Shown one piece after another: positions 34,890 to 45,229 of a DNA stretch of 64,000 bases; position 1 is the stretch's first letter, and each line of letters begins with the position of its first letter. The notes under the pieces were generated by a model, which searched no databases, had not been told where the DNA came from, and saw nothing but the letters and a program-made list of their open reading frames with translations. The stretch spans positions 108,332,852 through 108,396,851 of the forward strand of contig CM066728.1 of the NCBI GenBank assembly GCA_033961575.1. Direction: 5' to 3'. A program made the translations under genes and the position numbers. The stretch comes from Aselliscus stoliczkanus (Eukaryota > Chordata > Mammalia > Chiroptera > Hipposideridae).

Positions 34890-35060
34890 ATAACAACACT
34901 GTAAACTCATCTCCAGACCTTCTCAGATTACACTTGTCCCATGAATGCCCACTTTCTGGTCCAGGGTCTCGTGCAGGGTCCACATGCATTTTGTGTGTCA
35001 TGTCTTCTAGTCTCTTCCTGAGATAGATCATCTCAGCTAGCTCCTCAGTCCTTGGACATA
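34890..35060 (-). mobile_element. Possible antisense L1-type fragment
   Basis: 'CCACTTTCTGGTCCAGGGTC', 'GTGTGTCATGTCTTCTAGTC' and 'TCCTCAGTCCTTGGACATAT' resemble a known old LINE-type segment (TTTCTGGTTCAGGATCC... GTCATGTCTCCTTAGTC). Family uncertain. Confidence 0.35.
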
Positions 35061-35094
35061 TTTAAAGAGTAATTTGGTGTCACTTCTAAGAGAT

Positions 35095-35245
35095 GCAGGG
35101 TTAAGAGCTTCGGTCTGTCACATCAGGAATCTGGGCATCTGGTCTCAGCTCTCTCGCTATAGGATATCCTGGAAGCCATTTCATCAGTATGAACCCAAGT
35201 TTACATTATTTATTAAAAGATGGAGTTGGGCAATATTAAAGGTTC
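35095..35245 (+). mobile_element. MIR SINE fragment
   Basis: 'GGGTTAAGAGCTTCGGTCTG', 'AATCTGGGCATCTGGTCTCA', GCTCTCTCGCTATAGG follow the 5' MIR order. The 3' half is poor. Confidence 0.5.
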
Positions 35246-36210
35246 TCACATTTTTACCACCAAGAAAAGTTTTTAATTATTTTTATTTTCCATCATGAAA
35301 AGATTTGTTCTATTAGCCAAACAGAATTACTTTGGTCATTTTTGGTAATCAAAATGTAATCATATTTATAAAGTGGTGGTATGTTCTTTATTAGATAGAC
35401 AAATAATATACAAATAATAAATGAGTATTATATAGAGTGATCATATATATTCAGAGGAAAAGGAATTTATAAACAGATGTGAAACGCAACAATTTCACAA
35501 CTTCATAAATATGAACTCAGAGTTTAGTAGGTAATCCAACTTCATTACTTGTTGGAAAATGTCGGGGGGAAAAGTCAATTCTTTCTATTTCTGAATGTTG
35601 TGTATGCATTTATACAGACAGCATATGCTGAGACACATGCAATTAACACATTGTATGTGGGAAACAAGTAAACTCGTCATATAGCTTTTTATGCCCGCTT
35701 ACAAAGTGTTAAAAATGCACCGTGTTTATAGGCTTTGGAAGTATCACAGCTTTCTTCTGCTCTGAGCAGATTTCTATGCTTAACATGCTCTTAAGAACGT
35801 GGGTTTGAAAATGGGCAACAAAATTCCACTTTTAAAATATATCACATAAGCAATACATTAAAGGTTGAATACATTTTATCTTAAAAATTACATTTTTTCT
35901 GTGTAAGATATACTTTTGGATAACACAAAATGTCCTCTTTGTAAATAAATTATGTAACTATAACAGTGAAATTGTGATGACTGTTCCTGAGATAGGCAGC
36001 TTTAAATACAGCCAGTCCAAATCAAAATATCTACTAAACTATAATCTTTATTAAAGTCTAGGAAAGTTCTTAGTAGATTCAATGAATTGGAACACTTAAA
36101 ATACCTGTGAATTCATTTAAAATCCAAGTCACCCCAATAAATTTAATTTTAAAAATCTAAAACCTTTTTTTTTTTTAGTAGATTTTCAGGGTCTTAGAAG
36201 TAAATGTATT

Positions 36211-36223
36211 AAAAGTTAACATT
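36211..36223. repeat. Left target-site duplication of SINE
   Basis: AAAAGTTAACATT, repeated exactly at 36336-36348. Confidence 0.95.
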
Positions 36224-36335
36224 GGCCGGCCGAGTGGTGCAGTGGTTAAGCGCTGGCTTGGGAAGCCAGTGGCCCCAGTTCGGTCCCACATGTGAGGACC
36301 AGTGACACTGCCCTCAAAAAAAAAAAAAAAAAAGA
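36224..36335 (+). mobile_element. tRNA-derived SINE, short form B
   Basis: Head GGCCGGCCGAGTGGTGCAGT, then GGTTAAGCGCTGGCTTGGGA, B-box region CAGTTCGGTCCCACATG, then GGACCAGTGACACTGCCCTC and an A tail. The perfect 13-bp target duplication on both sides shows a clean LINE-mediated insertion. The body stops at the CTGCCCTC point where the long Rhin-like SINE continues, so it looks like a deletion derivative or a precursor. Confidence 0.93.
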
Positions 36336-36544
36336 AAAAGTTAACATTAACAATTATTAATATATAAGTTCTGGAAATAAGGATAACTTCAACATAATTT
36401 ATCTTATGTTAAATAGTTCTTAAGGTTACAATGCATTGGTATGTAACCTACAGCTATAATAAATTATAATGTGTTTATATAATTAATTTCATTGTTAGTA
36501 ACCATTTTTAAATAGTTAGACGTTTAAAGAGATTTTGGGTGCTT

Positions 36545-36690
36545 AGCGGTCATCTCACCACCACCCATATTTTCCAACAGGGACTCCAAGGTCCAGAGAG
36601 GTTCAGTGATGTGCTAAAGTCACAGAACTTTTCACGGTGGTGAAATTGGCCTCACACTTCAGCTACTCAGATGTCACAATCAGCATCATT
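36545..36690 (-). mobile_element. Antisense MIR SINE
   Basis: 'CCAACAGGGACTCCAAGGTC', 'CAGAGAGGTTCAGTGATGTG', 'CTAAAGTCACAGAACTTTTC' and 'GTGAAATTGGCCTCACACTT' are the reverse-complement MIR core. Confidence 0.72.
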
Positions 36691-37298
36691 CTCCTGCAAC
36701 ACACAGCCTTCTTTAAGGGATGATTTTTAAGGGTAGGCATTTAGTTCTTATTACCTCAAGCAAACACAATAGACAGAATGCATTAATAAGTTGATCACTC
36801 ACAGAGAAAACTAAATGCTGCACTAATGGACATGATGGAAAAGTATTTTATATGAGCCAAACTATTCTCTGAAGGAAAAAAAAATGCCATGTATCAGTTG
36901 ATTATAGAAAGAAAAAGAAAGAGAACTTGCTGATTTTTTTTCCTCTTTCTGGGAATATATGGAATAAACATAATGCAGCCTCCAAGTGGTGGTTTAGCGG
37001 TGCTATGGCTAAAATCAAGCAGTTCTGAAAAGATAAATGAGAAAGAGATCCCTAAACAGTATTGTCTTCCCAGCTGGGTCCAGAATAAAGACAAAAAAAA
37101 AATGGTTATCAAGAGAATGACAGCCTCTCATTATGGTTGGTTTCATAATTTCTGTAGACTCTTAAATAGTTCTGAAAGTAATTTTAAACAGAGTTTTGAA
37201 GAGAGACGCTTACTACTGTTCTTCATATAAGGAGTAGAATATTATCATCTTTGTGTCCCATGAAAGGAATGTAATTTCATGCCAGTGATTCCCTAAGT
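36691..37298. other. Unassigned stretch
   Basis: Nothing recognised apart from short A/G-rich runs near 36870-36930. Confidence 0.4.
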
Positions 37299-37477
37299 CA
37301 GTGGTTCCAGTGTGTGGTTCCCCACATTAGCAGTCTTAACATCACCTGGGAACTTTCTAAAGCTCTCAGGCCCCACCCTAGGCCTACTAAATCATAAAGC
37401 CCGGGGCACATCTCAGCAATTCAAGCTGTAACCAGCCCTCCAGGCAACTAGGACCCACTAAAGTTTGAGAATGGCTG
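37299..37477 (+). mobile_element. MER5A, near-complete hAT MITE
   Basis: Starts CAGTGGTTCCAGTGTGTGG and ends TTTGAGAATGGCTG, with 'AACATCACCTGGGAACTTTC', 'TCAGGCCCCACCCTAGGCCT' and 'CCAGCCCTCCAGGCAACTAG' between. That is the full order of the roughly 189-bp MER5A. It is flanked by an 8-bp hAT-type target duplication, CCCTAAGT (37291-37298) and CCCTAAAT (37478-37485). It has no coding capacity. Confidence 0.9.
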
Positions 37478-37485
37478 CCCTAAAT

Positions 37486-38974
37486 CACGCCCATGTGTCC
37501 ATTGGAGCTTTTCTGAAGGCTGTGTAAGATGAAAATAATATCATGCACATAATCAGGAAACTCATTTTGTGAGTCAGTAGTTTGAAGGTACATGTTTTTA
37601 ATTTTGAGAAGCTAGCTCCTGTAAGGTATTCAATTTCTAAGCATAACAATGACATTAACTTTGGATGTTCCTGTGGTGAATGTAGGGGCCAGCAGCCCCA
37701 CTTCCCAAGCTGCAGAGACTGTTAATCATTGCACTGTTTTTTTGAAAGCTCTTCCATGGGATTATATTTCTAGGAAGCTTTGTCAACCTTTCGAGGCACA
37801 GAAATATACCATGTAGGGATTTCACAAGAACCCGGGAACATCTGACCCCACCGAGTCAGCTTTCACATGAGGTGTGTTGGCAGGGAAGCTATTTATCTGA
37901 CGCTAAGGATTTTCATATTTGACATGCAAAGCACGAAAGCTGTGAACACTTTCATATGCTGAGTGTCACAAAAGACTCAGAGTGGCACCCCTTATGCTCA
38001 TGCAGATCCCAGGAATTTACTTTCTGCTTGGATGAACCATCTAGTCAGAAGAAAAGTGCCTTTGGCTATCACAGGATCTATTAAAATTATGGTTCTGGAC
38101 ACAGGTATGCAACTGGACTAAATATTAGACAATCTCAGGTCACACAGAATGAGGGTGGGCCCAGCACCCACAGTGTGAGAGCCACGGGGACGAGTTACAT
38201 AGCTCTGGTGGAGTCCTTGACCACAGTGCTGGGGACAGTGGTTCTACATTGGCTCTGATGTGGTGTGGTGGATTTCTTTCTTGAAAATTTGTCATTTTAG
38301 ACAATCCTGGGATACATGGCTGTTTTAGAGAGGGTTGCAATTTATAAAGCAAATTTCCTGCACTTAAATTCCAGTAGGTACAAAGAAACAAAGAAATAAA
38401 CACAAACTTTCCACAAATAAATGTTCACTTGCCTTCCCAGAGAGACTCTCTTGCAGCTAGATTCTTGGTCTTTAGTTTCAGCCTCACATACTCTTCTGGG
38501 CAGGAGTAGTTATGAAGACCCCAGGGTATCACAATAACCTAAGAAATAGAGATACTTTAATGTGAATCCACAGGTAACTTTAAAAAGAAAGATTCTATGT
38601 TACTATCCAAGGATGGCTTGGATCTTCGTACAAGGATCATACCAGCATTCTCCAATTCATGGTTTTGCACTGATATGAAAAGGAGAACCTGTACTGCAAC
38701 CATCAAAAAACGACAGTGAATGATTTTTAAGGAAGAGTTTGCAAGAGACATAATGTGGTATCCCATGAAATAATCAGGGCATACTCAATTGGGCTTTACA
38801 TGAGTTGCCATTATGGAGATTGAGTGGCTCCCCTTGGAATTGTCTGAATTATTTTCTGCTCTCTTGAATTCAGAGTCCAATGTGCAACATGAAAAACATA
38901 CCCTGGGTTTCCCTTTTTCCTTTAGCAACCAAAGGATTACATCAACAACAACAATATTCACACATATGCACATG
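37486..38974. other. Unassigned stretch
   Basis: No repeat or gene recognised. ORFs of 60-90 codons only. Confidence 0.4.

Positions 38975-39015
<41 letters not shown>
38975..39015. repeat. (CA)n microsatellite
   Basis: About 19 CA dinucleotides preceded by CACATGCACG. They generate a poly-CV/TH segment in ORFs on both strands. Confidence 0.97.
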
Positions 39016-39017
<2 letters not shown>

Positions 39018-39101
39018 GCCAAATGGATGCATTTAACTGCTATTACCTCCATGTAGCTTCCTTGTGACTTTTTCTTGTTACATGCTCAATATTTGGGACT
39101 A

Positions 39102-39630
39102 TGAGGTGTGATTCAAAAAAAATATGGTGTATATTTTTTAAAAAAATATTACAGTAAAAGATACATTGCCATTAATCCCTCTCAAAATACTCCCCTTCAC
39201 TTCAAACCCACTTATCCCATTTTTTTTTTGCCACTTTCTGAAGCAGTCCTGGAAGTCCTCTTTTGTGAGTGTCTTTACTTCATCCTGGTACGGCAATTCC
39301 TGTCAAATAAAAACATTATGGTGTGTCCTCATCCACCTTATTCACCAGATCTGGCACCGTGTGACATCTGTCTCTTCTCCAAATCCAAATGACCATGAAA
39401 GGTAAACGTTCTGAACTGATTCAGGACATCAAGGCAGCTATGACAGCACAACTAAAGACACTCACGAAAGAGGACTTCCAGAACTGCTTCAGCAAGTGGC
39501 ATGAATGATTGGATAAGTGTGTTCAAAGTGAGGGGGAGTATTTTGAGAGGGATTAGTGGCAGTGTGTCTTTTACTGTAATAAATTGTTTATAAATTTAAA
39601 TATTCACTATATTTTTTAAATCATACCTTG
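39102..39630 (+). mobile_element. Mariner remnant with long inverted ends (foldback)
   Basis: Tc1/mariner transposases cut and paste DNA at TA sites. This 529-bp element is flanked by TA (39100-39101, 39631-39632), with ends TGAGGTGTGATT and, inverted, CAAGGTATGATT. The middle and right part encode a mariner transposase C-terminus: around 39320-39380 it reads HPPYSPDLAPCD, where the last D is the third catalytic aspartate of the DDD motif, then LFSKSK, a stop, and in another frame LIQDIKAA and LTKEDFQNCFSKWHE. Unusually, the left 176 bp (39102-39277) are an inverted copy of the right 178 bp (39453-39630), including coding sequence. It is non-functional: the first two catalytic residues are missing and it has stops and a frameshift. 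Confidence 0.9.
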
Positions 39631-39632
39631 TA

Positions 39633-40429
39633 GAAGTCCATCCTAATGTGACTATGTACTCACCAGCAAAATGTAGGCCCATTAACTGAATGTTTGTCAA
39701 AAGTATTTCAAGATACATAAGAAATTGACTTTACTTTTCTCACTCACCTCTTCCTCTGACCCAACCTACATCCTTTGACCTTTGATGATTATCACCCAAA
39801 TTGTCACCTCTTACCATTGTCACCCAAATCTGATGACAGTTCTTTTATGTTTCATGGGAGAGGGTTTAGAACTGGATCGGCAAGGCCACAGCTGTAAACG
39901 CTATTCCTAGGAACCACGTGACACAGGAGGGGCCTTGCACCTGAAATCCCCCACTGTTACCCCAAACCTGTTTGGGTTCCAACACTTTTCTTTAGACATG
40001 GAATAGATTTCACCCACTTCATGGGTTAAATTGGCATTTGCATGTTGATCTTGGAGCAAACCTTTCCCTACAATTCTTCTGTTATTGAGAACGACATTCT
40101 GTATATCAAACAATAAACTTACAAATACATTTGAGAGTCTAGCTTGCTTGAATATTGAAGAAAATCTGAATAATTTACCGTTGCGAGACACGCCTTCCTC
40201 AGTAGCCATAGATTCACCCAGAATCCTACACATGCTGGTGAGGACAGAGCCCACCCCTGCCTGAGGGGAAAGGGAAATCCAATCCAGAAGGCTGACTTCA
40301 GTGTGTGCCAGGCATTCAAACCCATCTGAGGAAAAATCCATTTTCTTTCGGGTAGATGTTGTCCCTGGCCAATGACTTCATAAATCTATCCATTAACTCT
40401 GTCATTCACCCACTCTCTGAACACTTGTC
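39633..40429. other. Unassigned stretch with a 144-codon ORF
   Basis: Contains the minus-strand ORF at 39907-40341 described separately. No repeat recognised. Confidence 0.4.
39907..40341 (-). other. Uncharacterised ATG ORF, probably chance
   Basis: A 144-codon minus-strand ORF starting at ATG (MDFSSDGFECLAHTEVSLLD). It is the longest ORF that lies clear of repeats and simple sequence. I see no domain, signal peptide, membrane segment, splice pattern or poly-A signal tied to it. With stop codons at roughly 6% of codons, my own rough estimate is that about one ORF this long is expected by chance in six frames of 64 kb. Confidence 0.12.
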
Positions 40430-40525
40430 CAGTCACCATTAAAGACAGTAAAATGAGGATGATGCTGTCCACTTACAATGGTGTTATAAGAATTATAGTC
40501 CATGCATATTGAATAAATAGTTTGG
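40430..40525 (+). mobile_element. MIR SINE fragment
   Basis: 'CAGTAAAATGAGGATGATGC', 'TGTCCACTTACAATGGTGTT' and ATAAGAATTATAG follow the MIR 3' half (AAAATGGGGATAATAATA... GGGTTGTTGTGAGGATTAA). Confidence 0.5.
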
Positions 40526-40699
40526 GATAACTTAAGCTGAAAATGACATGGTTTTGAAAAGTTTTTCCTAATTTGGTTCTTGAAAGAACAAACAAACATG
40601 AGATTCCTAGAATTCACTCTGGGCCAGTTTTGAATATTCCAAGGAATGTGGAAATTTAGTTCTGATATTTGTGTCAGTTTAACTTTTTAAAAGTAACTG

Positions 40700-40868
40700 T
40701 ATGGAGTTACCCTCAGCAAGTTGATCCATTACCTGAAGCTCCGTTTTCCTGTGTATCGTGATGCCAACAGCAGCTGCTTTGTTCAGCTGGCTGTTCATGA
40801 AATGACACCATTTGTGTATAGTTCTAAAACAGTGCTGATACACAATAAACACTTGATCAATATTAACC
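40700..40868 (+). mobile_element. MIR SINE, 3' half
   Basis: 'TTACCTGAAGCTCCGTTTTC', 'CTGTGTATCGTGATGCCAAC', then the 'AAACAGTGCTGATACACAAT' and AAACACTTGATCAAT tail (MIR/L2-type AGTGCCTGGCACATAGTAA). Confidence 0.6.
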
Positions 40869-41323
40869 ATGTTATTTCCCAAAAAGGAGCATCACGAAAC
40901 ACAGTGCTCACATGCCATGGACACAGGTGCTTCTCCCTGATAGAGCCTGAAAGAGCTAAGCATCATTTCGCATCTCCCATTAGGAGCTGGCATCCAAACA
41001 GTTGATGGCAAACTAAATACACTACTCTTATTTTTTTTTTTAAATCAGAATTTAAACAGGTTTGTCATACTATGGCAAGTCATCTACTTTATTTCATTGT
41101 TTCCCTGTAACTGACTGATTTTAAACCTTTGAGCTAAAAATCAAAACAAACAAAAAACAAAACCCTTGTCTGGGCAAGCTGCAGGAGCCGGAAGGAAGCA
41201 TGGCCAAGGCGAGCCTGGTAATGTCACTGGTGCCTGAGAAAGCCACAGCCCAGCCCATGAAGCACAGGCTCAGCATTCGACAAAGACAAGTTGACAAAGA
41301 CTAGCTGGTGTTTCTCTTTTTCA

Positions 41324-41377
41324 ATTTTATCACTTGAAAATCAACATAATATTTTATCACTTGAAAAACAACATAAT
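41324..41377. repeat. 27-bp tandem duplication
   Basis: Two adjacent 27-bp units (ATTTTATCACTTGAAAATCA onward, then the same with one base changed). Confidence 0.92.
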
Positions 41378-41787
41378 ACATAAATAGATATGTATTAGGG
41401 GCTATACACCAATCTATTTGTTTTCTGTATATGTTTTTATTAGCCTAATTTTGATGACTCATAGGAATTCTAATTTGAATAAAATTACTAGAAGTATTTT
41501 TAAACCTAATAACAAATGATCCACTCCAATTCCAATTTATCATATTCTTGAGGAATGAACAAAGGGTAACTCAGTAATTCATGATGAATTACACATATGT
41601 TGGAGTAGATGTCTTAGCTTTTAAAAATACTAACCTATCATTGAAAGTATTCTAATTTAAAGGGATCTGTTATGTCTCTACTCCCTCACACTGTTCATTT
41701 GAGTTCTTAACACTTTCATACCTCTCTCTCCTGGACTGCATTTTAAGGAATGCATGGTAGTCTCATTAACTATACCTCTCTGTTATA

Positions 41788-41821
41788 GTTGTTTTTGTTT
41801 GTTTGTTTGTTTGTTTGTTTT
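41788..41821. repeat. (GTTT)n microsatellite
   Basis: GTTTTTGTTTGTTTGTTTG... with about seven tetranucleotide units. Confidence 0.95.
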
Positions 41822-42970
41822 ATGGCAAATATTAAAAATATATACCCTTCATCCTTTATTTCCAAACCAGTCCTTATGATAACCTGCTAGTATTTTAAGC
41901 ATAGAGTATCCTGTGTTTGTCTCAAGTCTTTCATTTGGGATTCTGTTAAAATTAAAAAGTCAGCATAGGTATTCGTAGATTCTACTCTAGAGGGACCTGT
42001 CTTGACTGTCTTAATTGCTCTTTTTACATCATGCCACATTCTGTAATTCTGACAAAAGTCACAGACTGCTTCAGTCTAGGGCGAAGAGTCTGCTTGACTT
42101 GAGCAAGAACCAAAAATTTCAGTCTGACCAATTTACCATTTCCGCCCCATCACTAAGAACTCCAAGTGAGATAAAATCCACTTTTATTTTTAAAAAATCT
42201 CATTGGAGCACATCTTTATGGAAAATACCTACAAAGCATGGCTCTATTGCATAAGCTCAGTGCACTGCACATGGCAGAAACTCATTAGCTATTGGAAGAA
42301 TGAACTGGCCCACAGAGAGGTAGAACGCTCACAGGAAGGAGGGGTGATGATATATATTTAACAAGGACATTTCCTACGTGGGATAGAGATATCAAGGCAG
42401 TGCAGATTCTTATGAATGGAAAGGCTCCACCCACTTTCTCATCTGAGGATTATTTTCATCCCAACCTACAGAAATAAGGTACCACAAATTCCAGTAGCTG
42501 TTGATGGTTCCGTGGTGCAAACTGGGTTACTTTTTGGGTTGCCTCACTGTTGGTCTAAGATTTGGTTCTCTTTGATCTGCTGCATATTAAATGAAAAACT
42601 TTCAGCTGTGAAAAACTTTGCACAGCTGAACATTTTTTATTCTGAAAGAAAGCATTTATTGAGCCAATTGCTAGGAAGGAAAAGGAACAGGTTCCTGGAG
42701 CCTGAGGTCAACACCAGCAGCAGGGCTGGACAGAGAAGATAGCATGGTCATCTTCCTGGGATCGAAGGGCTCTTTTATGCAAAACAGTTTGGGGCAGAAA
42801 CATGTAAGTTGTTTTGAAAGAATTGACATTGGCTGTAGATCAGGGTTAGAGAAGGCAAGGCGGGGCTAGTTCTGGGATAGTGTGTAGTCAGTAAGAAGGA
42901 AGTGTTTGCTCCTGTGGTTTGGTGGTGGGCAACAGTCCAGAATGATCATGGTTAGCAAGTGGAGGCGCCC

Positions 42971-43055
42971 GGTGGCCATTAGTGCCTGGTGGCCGGTGGT
43001 GTCTGGTGACCAGTGGTGCCTGGTGGCCGTTAGTGCCTGGTGGCCGGTGGTGCCT
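42971..43055. repeat. 17-bp minisatellite, five units
   Basis: Exactly five head-to-tail 17-bp units, each GGTGRCCRKTRGTGYCT. Alternate units are more alike (GGTGGCCATTAGTGCCT and GGTGGCCGTTAGTGCCT versus GGTGGCCGGTGGTGTCT and GGTGGCCGGTGGTGCCT), suggesting a 34-bp two-unit duplication. The array is GC-rich in AT-rich surroundings. Confidence 0.95.
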
Positions 43056-44924
43056 GAAGGGTAGCTACTCAGCCATTCTCTTTGGATAGTTGCAGAAATA
43101 GCCACCTGGAAATCAGTTCCAAGTTTCAGCATAATCAGGAATGTAAACAGTCTTTTGTTGGTTTGCCCTGTAGTTGTTGACTGATTAACCTCTCTGTCTC
43201 TTTCTTCCACCCTCTGTCCCACTTTAATTTAGGACATCTCAGAATTTTTTTCTTGTCATGCATGATTTAATAAACATTGAGGGTTATCTGACTCGCCTAT
43301 CACAAAGCAGGAAAAGGCTTTAAAACCCATTGGTTCAACAAGCTTCCAGAGCACTTGGAGAGAGAAATAGTGACTATTAGTGTGATCTAGGTTTGGGGGC
43401 CTGGAGCTCATTCAATGTTAGAGCATCTCTTTAAGGAAAGATATAAATTATTAAAATTCAAAATTAGGTAATTAGGTATAGGGCACCAGTGCTATGAGCC
43501 TGAAGAGATTTTAGCGATCTCAAATAACCACCATTTTCCTCGAACCAGTTAGCTAGAAATGAGCAACCTGCAATGAAATGGTGCAAATCTCAACATGTGT
43601 GTGTGTGAGCATATAAGACTAGATTCCTTTAGCACCAATACACACACACACATACACCATGCTTGTTATCCAAAAGAAATTTTCGCAAGTGTTTATTACT
43701 TTATGCATCAGTACCGAAGCTCTAAATTAATTTGCTAAAGTGTATTAGGATTTTAAAAATTGTTTTAAAGCCACTAAGTCATTTTCTTTTGGGGTTTTCC
43801 AGCCTCAGCGGAGACACACGGAAGCTGCAGGAAATTCAGCATATTTACGTTCTGTAGACCAGGGCTGGGTGGCGGTAGGAGCTCTTCTTCCCTTTGGGTA
43901 AGCATTTCCTGCCCTCTGTGTAATTAACCAAAGCTTGTAAATAAAAAAATAAAAAAAACTCTCTTTATTTACACTAGTATTCTGTTTTTCTTATGGTAAA
44001 ATTTAGAGTGACGCCAGGAATGATTACTGTACTAGAAATGACCTGCTGTGGAAAACCAACAAAATATTTAGTGACATTAAAGCATGAGGCCCGAAAAGCC
44101 ACATTCCATGACATTTCAGGCGTATGAGACTTTGAAGAACCATCTGTGAAGGTCTCCCCATCCCGTGCTATTTTGCAGTCATGCAGCTTGAAGGTATTAC
44201 CCAGAGAGGAAGGATCAGCCTTTTCATTAGAAACCACTTTCTCTCCAGCCACATATGGTCATTCTGTTTGCCAAGAGAATATGTCATCCGAAAGATACAC
44301 CTCAAAGGGTAAATATTTGAATTACAAATTTTTAAAGCAAAAAAGTATAGATTCTGTACGAAATTTCAAACATTTTGGTGAGAGGCCAATGAATGATTTA
44401 ACCAACGAATGATTCCCAAAGGTGTTCAAGAGTAAGTTTTGAGAAAACAAATGAAGGTGTCCTTTTTAAAATCAGATCACTATATGTTTGAAAAAGAAGT
44501 TCATGGAAAAAAAATTATTCTGCTTTAAGACAAGTGTTTTTAATTGCAAAAAAAAAGTGACTAATGTGAACGAGTATGTTTCATAGCTAATTCATTTACC
44601 TTGAATAATTAGCACTAAATAGTCAATTTCTGTTACTTAGTTGTTAGCTATTGGGCTAACTTAGAGTTTACATTTACTTGAAATGTATACTACTTATAAT
44701 TTGACATATATACATATTTATATAATTTATAATACCGCTATAGATGACTGCAATCCCACATTAATTATCTGTGGTGGCCATGGGGGTGCTTTGCTCAGAT
44801 CTCACTTTAAGAAAACAAGCTAAGAGGATCCCAGTTGGCTGACAGCCTCCAGATTCTGAACCTTGACATTCACCATGGAGTTCACACTCAGGCCTCACTT
44901 CCTCGGGCTGCTCCCAGCTAATAA
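43056..44924. other. Mostly unassigned stretch
   Basis: Holds a TG/CA inverted pair at 43595-43653 (see findings) and the candidate ORF at 43974-44252. No repeat family recognised. About 42640-43260 has an LTR-like texture that I could not confirm. Confidence 0.4.
43974..44252 (-). other. Uncharacterised minus-strand ORF
   Basis: About 92 codons open on the minus strand, with no ATG at its start (it begins at GTG in frame, after an upstream in-frame TGA). The translation has balanced, protein-like composition (for example SSLGNTFKLHDCKIARDGET). I do not recognise it. It could be a piece of a processed pseudogene or chance. Confidence 0.12.
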
Positions 44925-45012
44925 GCAATATATAATATATATTATATCTAATATATATATGATATAATAATTATATAAATATTAGATATAAAATTATAAA
45001 TTGTATATATAA
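44925..45012. repeat. AT-rich palindromic low-complexity tract
   Basis: Almost pure A/T, with a perfect 16-bp palindrome TATAATATATATTATA at 44931-44946 and a 10-bp inverted pair TATCTAATAT/ATATTAGATA (44945-44954, 44979-44988). Confidence 0.9.
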
Positions 45013-45229
45013 TAGAATCTCAAATTGTAAGGCCCCATTGTTGAAGTAGAGTGAAGCTTCAAGATTGACTTTGAGTTTACTGGAAGAGAAGTTAGGGGGA
45101 AAAAAAGGAGGGATGAGTTAAATTATTATTATAATGACAAAAAAAGTATCTTAGTTCCAAGGCTGGGGTGAGAATCAAAGCTTTTGCCCACCTGAGTTAC
45201 TGGTAAAGCTTCTCCCAGGATGCTTTATT

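Larger units (their letters stand above)
33939..36210. other. Mostly unassigned AT-rich stretch
   Basis: Apart from the weak L1-like part at 34890-35060 and MIR at 35095-35245, I recognise nothing. It becomes very AT-rich from 35.3 kb on, with only short ORFs. Confidence 0.4.
40869..42970. other. Mostly unassigned stretch
   Basis: Holds a T run at about 41030-41042, the 27-bp duplication at 41324-41377 and the GTTT repeat at 41788-41821. A weak L2/MIR-like tail (CAGTGCACTGCACATGGCAG) sits near 42259. The rest is unassigned. Confidence 0.4.

Noticed and set aside
39108..39392. 94-codon ORF as a complete mariner transposase
   Set aside because: Its first half reads the inverted arm, which is not coding in this direction, and only the C-terminal catalytic piece is real. 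Two catalytic residues are missing.
42640..43260. Possible retroviral LTR
   Set aside because: The texture is LTR-like, but I found no paired ends, polyadenylation signal layout or target duplication to support it.
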